Shown in pieces: positions 1 through 5,083 of a stretch of DNA of 6,331 nt (position 1 is its first letter; every line of letters begins with the position of its first letter). Source of the DNA: Flavobacteriales bacterium (lineage in GTDB: Bacteria > Bacteroidota > Bacteroidia > Flavobacteriales > Flavobacteriaceae); contig JALSTJ010000439.1 of assembly GCA_026983815.1 (NCBI GenBank), positions 1-6,331 of the forward strand, written 5' to 3'. Both the position numbers and the translations under genes were made by a program. Below the pieces are notes generated by a model. That model was given only the letters and a program-made list of their open reading frames with translations, was not told where the DNA came from and ran no database searches.

Positions 1-2
1 CC

Positions 3-50
3 GATAAAAATTCAACCGGAGAATATGTAGATTATGAAGAAGTGGATTGA
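3..50 (+). CDS. C-terminal tail of a truncated gene, possibly DUF4834 family
   Basis: Only the last 15 codons and a TGA stop are inside the window, giving the tail DKNSTGEYVDYEEVD. The other two plus-strand frames close within the first 30 bases, so this frame is the one that could belong to a gene entering from the left. The ending EYVDYEEVD resembles the conserved C-terminus of small DUF4834 proteins of Flavobacteriia, which have an N-terminal membrane helix and unknown function. That match is from memory of the family and rests on very few residues. The stop codon lies 2 bp from the stop of the convergent rhomboid gene. Without the upstream sequence, the gene could be something else with an acidic tail. 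Confidence 0.5.
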   Translation, partial: DKNSTGEYVDYEEVD

Positions 51-52
51 TT

Positions 53-697
53 TTACATTAACTTCTTATTTCCGTTTATGTAATAATACCCTCCGACAAG
101 TGCCCCTGCAATAAGAATAGTTAGTAGGGGATGCGCCAAAAATCCAAGTTTAAAATCCAGTAAAATCGTAAGCACAACTCCGGCAATTGCTCCACCGAAA
201 TGCGCTTCATGACCAATGCGACTCATTGTATTTTGGGAACCTTTTACGGTGTACCATAAATATCCCAAAGCAAAAATAATTCCCGGAAGCGGAATAAAGA
301 AATAGAGATAAAGTTTCATCATAGGATCCAAGGTAATGGCAGAAAAAACAATAGCATTCACACCAGCCGAAGCACCAATGGCGCTATACCACAAATCGTT
401 TTTGTGTAGATAATAACTTAAATAATTTCCCAAAAGAATACCACCGAAATAAACTATTAGAAAACCGGTATTTCCCAGATTGTAAATGATATAATCTCCA
501 AAGAAATATAAGGTAATCATATTGACAAAGAAATGATTCCAGTCGGCATGCAAAAATCCCGAAGTTATCAAACGATAATATTCACCGGCTTTTATCCCCG
601 AAACCGAAAATTTATATTTTTCGAAAAATCTATGGTCGGAAAATCCCATATAAGAAAAAATACCCGTAATAATGATAATAATAATGTGTAATGACAT
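53..697 (-). CDS. Rhomboid family intramembrane serine protease
   Basis: This is a predicted polytopic inner-membrane protease of 214 aa that would cleave transmembrane substrates within the bilayer using a Ser-His dyad. The rhomboid signature is complete. H55 and N59 (in NHFFVN) form the oxyanion-side H-x3-N motif of the second helix. S110 lies in GASAG on the fourth helix, and H166 lies in HFGGAIAG on the sixth. Hydrophobic segments at about 3-18, 56-75, 77-96, 104-122, 128-150, 165-181 and 186-207 fit a six-helix core plus one extra C-terminal helix. The residue after the catalytic Ser is Ala rather than the usual Gly of GxSG. The ATG is 15 nt after the upstream stop and has no Shine-Dalgarno sequence, as is usual in Bacteroidota. 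It is the last gene of the glmM operon. Substrate unknown; the family call is firm. Confidence 0.93.
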   Translation of the reverse strand: MSLHIIIIIITGIFSYMGFSDHRFFEKYKFSVSGIKAGEYYRLITSGFLHADWNHFFVNMITLYFFGDYIIYNLGNTGFLIVYFGGILLGNYLSYYLHKNDLWYSAIGASAGVNAIVFSAITLDPMMKLYLYFFIPLPGIIFALGYLWYTVKGSQNTMSRIGHEAHFGGAIAGVVLTILLDFKLGFLAHPLLTILIAGALVGGYYYINGNKKLM

Positions 698-712
698 AAT
701 CTATTTTTTTAT

Positions 713-2188
713 TTATAAATCAAACCACGAATTTACGTGATTTTTTATAATATATTCTTCATTAAATTTTTTATGTTTATATGTTCCGTTAGACAAAACA
801 TAATCCCCAGCCCATTTTTTATGATTTTCCGCTAATGATTTAATAGCTTTTTTGATATAAGCCACTTCTTCATCCGATGTTGTCGGATGTATGGAAAGTC
901 GTATCCATCCGGGTTTGACTTCGGGGTATCCCGCTTCAATTTTTTCTACAATTTCCGCCGATTTTTTTCTATCGATACCCAGTAGAATATGACCGTAAGT
1001 TCCGGCACAAGAACAACCGCCACGTGTTTGGATACCGAAATGATCATTGAGTAAACGAACACCCAATTCGTGATGTAAACCTTCTATATAAAAGGATAAT
1101 ATGCCCAATCTTTCTTCAAAATTATCAGCTAACAAATGCAAATTTTCTACGGATTGAAAAGCAGGGAACAGTTCTTCCAATATTTCATGTTCACGTGCCA
1201 ATATATTGTCCACTCCCATTTTTTCTTTGAGTTTGATTGCCAATCCGGCTCGAATAGCTTGTAAAATTCCGGGAGTTCCTCCGTCTTCTCGAACTTCGGG
1301 ATTATCAAAATATCTATGCTCGCCCCAAGGATTAGTCCAAACAACCGTTCCGCCTCCCGGATGGTCGGGAATTTTATTTTGATAAAGTTCTTTGCTGAAA
1401 ATCAAAACACCACCGGTTCCGGGTCCACCCAAAAACTTATGAGGTGAGAAAAAAATTGCATCCAATCTTTCTTCTTTGTTTTTTGGATGCATATCAATAT
1501 TTACATAAGGCGCTGAACAAGCAAAATCAACAAAACAGTATCCATTATATTGATGAATTAAAGCAGAAATTTTTTTATAATCGGGAATCAATCCGGTAAC
1601 ATTAGAGCCGCCGGAAACCGAAGCAATTTTTAGTTTTCTGTCTTTATATTGATATAAAAGTTTCTCAAAAGCTTCAAAATCAATATCTCTTTCGTTCAAA
1701 TAAGGAATGATTTTTACATCGGCAATGGTTTCCAACCAAGAAGTTTGATTGGAATGATGTTCCATATGGGTAATAAAAACTATGGGTTTATCATTTTCAC
1801 CGATTTTTATTTGGTTTTTAAATTTTTCGGGAATTTTTAGTCCCAAAATTCGTTGTAATTTGTTTATAGCAGCAGTCATTCCGTAACCGGAAAAAATCAA
1901 AATATCCTCATCCGATGCATTGACATGTTTTTTTATAATTTTACGTGCTTTGTGATAAGCATAAGTTATAATATTTCCGGTAGTGGAGGTATCAGTATGC
2001 GAATTTGCCATAAATGGTCCGAATGCTTCCAACATAATTTGCTCAATGGGTGCATAAAGCCGTCCGCTCGCCGTCCAATCGGTATAAACAAGCGGCATCG
2101 CACCCATGGGGGTTTCAATGATTTCATCAATCCCGACAATTTGTTCACGGAATTGTTTAAAATAAGAGTTCAGACCGCTTGTTTTCAT
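713..2188 (-). CDS. Class V aminotransferase-fold PLP enzyme (cysteine desulfurase/selenocysteine lyase superfamily)
   Basis: This 491-aa protein has the fold-type I PLP signature of class V. K251 in SPHKFLGG is the probable Schiff-base lysine. D221 in VDFACSAPYVNID probably contacts the pyridine nitrogen, and H144 in HMEHHSN is at the cofactor-stacking position. R389-GGCSCAG aligns with the R-TGHHCA active-site loop of SufS. C394 falls at the catalytic cysteine and C392-S393 replace the His-His. Such enzymes remove sulfur, selenium or amino groups from amino acids. SufS/IscS are about 400 aa, so this protein is longer, with extra sequence around residues 115-135 and a tail after about 455. 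It is therefore probably a separate subfamily and not the housekeeping SufS. It is the middle gene of the operon, 15 nt from each neighbour, and no suf or isc genes are nearby. The superfamily is certain; the substrate is not. Confidence 0.88.
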   Translation of the reverse strand: MKTSGLNSYFKQFREQIVGIDEIIETPMGAMPLVYTDWTASGRLYAPIEQIMLEAFGPFMANSHTDTSTTGNIITYAYHKARKIIKKHVNASDEDILIFSGYGMTAAINKLQRILGLKIPEKFKNQIKIGENDKPIVFITHMEHHSNQTSWLETIADVKIIPYLNERDIDFEAFEKLLYQYKDRKLKIASVSGGSNVTGLIPDYKKISALIHQYNGYCFVDFACSAPYVNIDMHPKNKEERLDAIFFSPHKFLGGPGTGGVLIFSKELYQNKIPDHPGGGTVVWTNPWGEHRYFDNPEVREDGGTPGILQAIRAGLAIKLKEKMGVDNILAREHEILEELFPAFQSVENLHLLADNFEERLGILSFYIEGLHHELGVRLLNDHFGIQTRGGCSCAGTYGHILLGIDRKKSAEIVEKIEAGYPEVKPGWIRLSIHPTTSDEEVAYIKKAIKSLAENHKKWAGDYVLSNGTYKHKKFNEEYIIKNHVNSWFDL

Positions 2189-2203
2189 AGAAAAGTTGAT
2201 TTA

Positions 2204-3592
2204 TTAATAAAATTTTTCCTTTATTTCGCTCATCATATCCTTTGCTAATTGGTCGGCTTTTGTTGGGGTTTTAGCTTCACTGTAAATTCGTATAATCGGT
2301 TCGGTATTGGATTTTCTGACTTGCACCCAAGCATCTTCAAAATCTATACGCAATCCGTCTTGTGTGTCAATTTCGGCATTTTGATATTTTTTTCCAAAAT
2401 AATTTATGACTTCATCCAAATCAAAATTATCGTTGATTTGCATCTTGTTTTTGCTCATAAAATATTGCGGATAATCTTTTTTTAGTTCCGAAAGTCCTTG
2501 ATTGCTTTCCGCCAAATAAGATAAGATTAAGGCAATTCCCAATAGTGCATCTCTTCCGGCATGAAGCTTGGGATAAATAACTCCTCCGTTTCCTTCTCCG
2601 CCTATAACTGCATTGACTTCACGCATTTTTTCCACCACATTGACTTCTCCGGTTTTGGCTTTGAAATATTTCACTCCATATTTATCCGAAATATCTTTCA
2701 AAGCACGTGATGACGAAAGATTGGATACCGTATTTCCTTTGTTTTTTGATAGGATATAATCGGCAACAGCCACCAAGGTATATTCTTCGCCAAACATCTT
2801 TCCGTTTTCATCAATCAAAGCCAAACGATCAACATCCGGATCCACAACAATTCCCAAATCAAAATTTCCGGTGCTAATTTTTTTCATAATATCCCCCAAA
2901 TTCTTTTCCAAAGGTTCGGGATTGTGTTGAAAATCACCGGATACATCACAAAACATACATTCGTATTCCACATTCAGCGCATCTAATAATAAAGGAATGG
3001 CAATTCCACCGGTAGAATTTACCGCATCAATAGCCACACGAAATTTTTTGTTCTTTATTTTATCGGTCAAAACTTCATCCAGTGCCAAAATCTTATTGAT
3101 ATGTTCTTTTATATAACCGCCGGGGGATGAAATGGTTTTTCCCAATTTATCCACAGGGGAAAATTCAAAATCATTTTTTTCGATTATTTTCAAAAGCATC
3201 TGTCCATCATCAGCCGATAAAAACTCACCGTTTTCATTGAGCAATTTCAGTGCATTCCATTGTTTGGGGTTGTGGCTTGCCGTTAGTATAATTCCTCCTT
3301 TTGCATCTAATCCAGTAACTGCCATTTCGATACTCGGCGTAGTAGAAAGTCCTACATCGATTACCTCAATTCCCATGCCGTTAAGTGTATTTTGCACAAG
3401 ATTTTGTATCATAGGTCCCGAAATCCTTGCATCTCTTCCCACTATAATTTTAATTTTTTGATTGGAAAATTTTTCCCGTAGAATAGTTCCATAAGCAGCG
3501 GCAAAAAATACGACATCAATCGGGGTGAGATTTTCTCCGGGTTTTCCTCCGATAGTTCCTCTGATACCGGATATACTTTTTATTAAGCTCAT
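2204..3592 (-). CDS. glmM: Phosphoglucosamine mutase-type alpha-D-phosphohexomutase
   Basis: This enzyme probably converts glucosamine-6-phosphate to glucosamine-1-phosphate, the cytoplasmic step before UDP-GlcNAc needed for peptidoglycan and lipopolysaccharide. The 462-aa protein has all four phosphohexomutase landmarks. The phosphoserine loop TASHNP has S106 as the phosphorylated residue. The metal site DPDVDR has D251, D253 and D255. The sugar-specificity loop is GGEGNGG at 331-337. The C-terminal phosphate-binding loop RKSNTEP is at 426-432. The N-terminus SISGIRGTIGG is also typical. E. coli GlmM has GEQSGH in the sugar loop; the GEGNGG form is closer to archaeal-type GlmM and phosphomannomutase, so activity on mannose or glucose phosphates cannot be excluded. 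It is the first gene of a three-gene operon, with a -7 promoter element at 3615-3622. The ATG is followed by the conserved motif, which supports this start. Confidence 0.9.
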   Translation of the reverse strand: MSLIKSISGIRGTIGGKPGENLTPIDVVFFAAAYGTILREKFSNQKIKIIVGRDARISGPMIQNLVQNTLNGMGIEVIDVGLSTTPSIEMAVTGLDAKGGIILTASHNPKQWNALKLLNENGEFLSADDGQMLLKIIEKNDFEFSPVDKLGKTISSPGGYIKEHINKILALDEVLTDKIKNKKFRVAIDAVNSTGGIAIPLLLDALNVEYECMFCDVSGDFQHNPEPLEKNLGDIMKKISTGNFDLGIVVDPDVDRLALIDENGKMFGEEYTLVAVADYILSKNKGNTVSNLSSSRALKDISDKYGVKYFKAKTGEVNVVEKMREVNAVIGGEGNGGVIYPKLHAGRDALLGIALILSYLAESNQGLSELKKDYPQYFMSKNKMQINDNFDLDEVINYFGKKYQNAEIDTQDGLRIDFEDAWVQVRKSNTEPIIRIYSEAKTPTKADQLAKDMMSEIKEKFY

Positions 3593-3614
3593 TTTTCATT
3601 TTTTGAATCCTTTA

Positions 3615-3622
3615 CAAATATA
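3615..3622 (-). promoter_or_regulatory. Putative promoter -7 element of the glmM operon
   Basis: Read on the minus strand this is TATATTTG, an exact match to the Bacteroidota -7 consensus TAnnTTTG. It lies 22 bp upstream of the glmM ATG, implying a very short leader. A -33 TTTG is not found at the usual 19-21 bp spacing. The nearest TTTG on that strand (3636-3639) is only 13 bp away, so the upstream half is weak. No other promoter candidate is visible for the three genes. Confidence 0.5.
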
Positions 3623-3729
3623 CAGATATTTAGTTCAAATAATATAATGAAAAGTAAAAAATAATGAGATGAAATAATCATATTTAACTTGGGTTCGATT
3701 TAACATAAATCAAATTTCTTTTGGTTATT

Positions 3730-3757
3730 CCTTCAAGGTCTCCAAGCACCTTGAAGG
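3730..3757. repeat. Perfect inverted repeat, 10-8-10, REP-like hairpin 1
   Basis: The arms CCTTCAAGGT (3730-3739) and ACCTTGAAGG (3748-3757) are exact reverse complements around the 8-nt loop CTCCAAGC. Each arm contains the 9-mer CCTT(C/G)AAGG, which is itself palindromic except for its centre base. The same arm pair recurs at 3916-3943 with the arms exchanged. A loose T-rich run follows on the plus strand, but no plus-strand gene lies upstream to be terminated. Confidence 0.85.
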
Positions 3758-3842
3758 TATTTTATTATTTGAAGTTTAATGTTTTACAATTCATTGACTA
3801 TCAGCATATTAAATGTTGCTAAAAGAGATTTCTTACTATTTT

Positions 3843-3875
3843 AGCGTCGGCGTCGCTTGGGGCGATTCCGACGCT
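3843..3875. repeat. GC-rich imperfect hairpin between the two REP-like repeats
   Basis: AGCGTCGG (3843-3850) pairs perfectly with CCGACGCT (3868-3875). Inside it, TCGC (3853-3856) pairs with GCGA (3862-3865) around the loop TTGGG; the internal step 3851-3852 against 3866-3867 allows one mismatch and one G-U pair. The GC-rich composition stands out sharply from the surrounding AT-rich DNA. There is no T tract on either strand, so it is not an intrinsic terminator. It could be part of a mobile palindromic element or a structured RNA, and nothing in the sequence decides between these. Confidence 0.75.
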
Positions 3876-3915
3876 TTATAACTGAGATAATATTGTTCAT
3901 TTGTTTTTCTGCAAG

Positions 3916-3943
3916 CCTTGAAGGTGTTCAAAAACCTTCAAGG
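3916..3943. repeat. Perfect inverted repeat, 10-8-10, REP-like hairpin 2
   Basis: The arms CCTTGAAGGT (3916-3925) and ACCTTCAAGG (3934-3943) are exact reverse complements around the loop GTTCAAAA. Stem length, loop length and total length equal those of hairpin 1, but the C-centred and G-centred arms are in opposite order and the loops differ. Conserved arms with free loops suggest the arms are the constrained part. No T tract follows on either strand. Confidence 0.85.
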
Positions 3944-4069
3944 AGTACATTGACCCATTAAAATAATACGGAAAATATAAAATTTTATTGATGAATTATA
4001 TTTTTGGTCAAACTCACATTTTTTAAGATTATGATAGAAATAGAAATATCATCTTTTATATAAAAAAAT

Positions 4070-4100
4070 TTTGATAATTCAAATTTTATTTAGATATTTG
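4070..4100 (+). promoter_or_regulatory. Putative promoter of the SdpRI-like operon
   Basis: TTTG at 4070-4073 is followed after exactly 19 bp by GATATTTG at 4093-4100, which differs from the Bacteroidota -7 consensus TAnnTTTG only in its first base. Transcription would start around 4107, leaving a leader of about 10 nt before the ATG at 4118. The inverted repeat at 4087-4108 covers the -7 element, which supports the two being a working unit. Confidence 0.55.
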
Positions 4101-4108
4101 TCTAAATA
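4087..4108. promoter_or_regulatory. Putative ArsR-type operator (8-6-8 inverted repeat)
   Basis: TATTTAGA (4087-4094) and TCTAAATA (4101-4108) are exact reverse complements separated by TATTTG. The size, about 22 bp with twofold symmetry, fits a dimeric winged-helix repressor of the ArsR family. The site ends 9 bp before the start codon of the ArsR-type gene and overlaps the -7 element, so a bound dimer would block RNA polymerase. Directly after it, ATATTTAAATAT (4106-4117) is a second perfect palindrome touching the ATG; in such AT-rich DNA that one may be chance. Autorepression is an inference from position. Confidence 0.6.
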
Positions 4109-4117
4109 TTTAAATAT

Positions 4118-4381
4118 ATGAATAAAGTTTTTAAAGCTTTAAAGGATTCAACGAGAAGAAAAATTTTGGAGTTGTTAAAAGAGAAAGATTTAACTGCCGG
4201 TGAAATCAGCAGACATTTTAATATTTCCAAACCGAGTATTTCTCATCATTTGGAAATACTTTTTCAAGCCGGATTGATTTCAAGAGAAAGAAAAGGTCAG
4301 TTTATTTATTATTCTTTAAATACAACTTTATTGGAAGATTTAGCCCATTGGATTTTACAACTTAAAAATAATAAAAAATGA
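4118..4381 (+). CDS. ArsR/SdpR-family winged helix-turn-helix repressor
   Basis: This compact 87-aa protein is a single winged-helix domain. The N-terminus VFKALKDSTRRKILELL (4-20) is the classic ArsR opening. The helix-turn-helix is at about 27-50, with GEISRHFNISKPSISHHLEIL carrying the recognition helix SKPSISHHL. The beta-wing is at about 54-67 (LISRERKGQFIYYSL). The C-terminal helix LEDLAHWIL would form the dimer. It has no cysteines, so the CxC metal site of metal-sensing ArsR proteins is absent; this agrees with the SdpR subgroup, which is controlled by a membrane partner and not by metals. The stop overlaps the next start (ATGA at 4378-4381), so translation is probably coupled to the SdpI-like gene. 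The operator at 4087-4108 suggests that it represses its own operon. The ligand or signal cannot be read from the sequence. Confidence 0.9.
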   Translation: MNKVFKALKDSTRRKILELLKEKDLTAGEISRHFNISKPSISHHLEILFQAGLISRERKGQFIYYSLNTTLLEDLAHWILQLKNNKK

Positions 4382-5019
4382 AAAAACTAATCAAAGAATT
4401 ACCCTTACTAATTATTGCCTTAACACCGGTAATTTACTTGAATTTTATCTGGAACCAATTACCTGAAAAAGTTCCTATACATTGGAATATAAACGGGGAA
4501 ATTGATAGATATGGAAATAAAATAGAATTGTTTTGGATAAGCTTGTTTTTACCACTCGGCATATTATTATTGATGAATATTGTCCCTGTAATTGATCCCA
4601 AAAACAAAATTCAAAAGATGGGAAAAAAATATAAAAATTTAAAATTGTTTTTAGTAATTTTTATATCAGGATTGAGTTTGATAATTATTTTAACTGCAAA
4701 AAACAAAGCATTGATAAAACCTTCTTATATTTTTATAATGCTTTCATTTTTATTTATTTTCTTTGGCAACTATATGAAAACGATCAAGCCTAACTATTTT
4801 ATAGGAATCAGAACCCCTTGGACGTTGGAAAATGCAGAAGTTTGGAAAATTACCCATCAAAAAGCTTCCAAATTATGGTTTTTAGGCGGAATTCTTATGA
4901 TGATTTCTTTGTTAATTTTTCCTAATAGAATAGGAATAATAATATTTTTTATTATTTCTTTGATTTTGGTTTTGTATCCGACGTGGTTTTCCTATCGATA
5001 TTATAAAAAATTAAAATAG
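4378..5019 (+). CDS. SdpI-family (DUF1648) membrane protein
   Basis: This 213-aa integral membrane protein has about six helices (near 7-25, 51-72, 89-107, 115-131, 166-182, 184-205). The DUF1648 signature after helix 1 is clear: LPEKVPIHWNINGEIDRYGN (29-47). The SdpI signature follows helix 4: GIRTPWTL (143-150), then NAEVWKITH (152-160). In Bacillus subtilis SdpI gives immunity to the SdpC killing peptide and, when SdpC is bound, captures the repressor SdpR at the membrane. The same partner arrangement (repressor gene first, 4-bp overlap) suggests a similar regulator-membrane sensor pair here. No SdpA/B/C toxin genes are in the window, so the pair may answer a foreign or distant toxin, or another envelope signal. 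The start is fixed by the ATGA overlap. The family is firm and the physiological role inferred. Confidence 0.9.
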   Translation: MKKLIKELPLLIIALTPVIYLNFIWNQLPEKVPIHWNINGEIDRYGNKIELFWISLFLPLGILLLMNIVPVIDPKNKIQKMGKKYKNLKLFLVIFISGLSLIIILTAKNKALIKPSYIFIMLSFLFIFFGNYMKTIKPNYFIGIRTPWTLENAEVWKITHQKASKLWFLGGILMMISLLIFPNRIGIIIFFIISLILVLYPTWFSYRYYKKLK

Positions 5020-5030
5020 GTATAATAAAA

Positions 5031-5053
5031 AAACCGGCCCAAAGAGCCGGTTT
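5031..5053 (-). terminator. Intrinsic terminator between convergent genes, best for the minus-strand lipoprotein gene
   Basis: AAACCGGC (5031-5038) and GCCGGTTT (5046-5053) form a perfect 8-bp stem with a 7-nt loop CCAAAGA. Read on the minus strand, the stem runs into a tract of seven T followed by ATTAT, a strong rho-independent pattern 31 bp after the lipoprotein stop. Read on the plus strand, only TTT follows, so termination of the SdpRI-like operon here would be weaker but possible. Confidence 0.85.
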
Positions 5054-5083
5054 ACAACACAAAACAAACAAAAAACACTCAAA

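Larger units (their letters stand above)
3593..4117. other. 525-bp divergent intergenic region with palindromic repeats and promoters
   Basis: I see no credible gene between glmM (leftward) and the ArsR-type gene (rightward); the sequence is very AT-rich. From left to right it holds the glmM -7 element, a hairpin at 3730-3757, a GC-rich hairpin at 3843-3875, a second related hairpin at 3916-3943, and then the promoter and operator of the right-hand operon. Another isolated TAnnTTTG match (TATTTTTG) is at 3999-4006 on the plus strand, but it has no TTTG at the right distance. Because both flanking genes start here, the hairpins cannot be terminators of either gene. Confidence 0.7.

Noticed and set aside
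668..685. AAT/GAT trinucleotide run at the start of the rhomboid gene as a slippage (phase-variation) tract
   Set aside because: It encodes an isoleucine run in the first membrane helix, is short and interrupted, and a triplet change would not shift the frame.
1147..1344. Second minus-strand frame within the class V enzyme gene
   Set aside because: It is an alternative frame overlapping the conserved region of a complete gene; nothing indicates dual coding.
1925..2248. Plus-strand open frame of 107 codons across the start of the class V enzyme gene and the end of glmM
   Set aside because: It lies antisense to two well-supported genes and its translation, rich in Cys, His and Arg, resembles no family. 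It is a shadow of the real coding frames.
3132..3461. Plus-strand open frame of 109 codons inside glmM
   Set aside because: It is fully antisense to conserved GlmM motifs, including the phosphoserine loop, and has no promoter, recognisable domain or neighbour supporting it.
3624..3633. AGATATTTAG near the glmM promoter as a second operator for the ArsR-type repressor
   Set aside because: It shares only one half of the operator and lacks the inverted partner; in AT-rich DNA this is expected by chance.
3730..3943. Reading the palindromes as transcription terminators
   Set aside because: Both flanking genes begin at this gap and read outward, and the hairpins lack proper T tracts except for a loose T-rich stretch after the first.
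3730..3943. CRISPR array or simple terminal inverted repeats of an insertion sequence
   Set aside because: There are only two unequal units without regular spacers, no cas genes and no transposase frame between the repeats.
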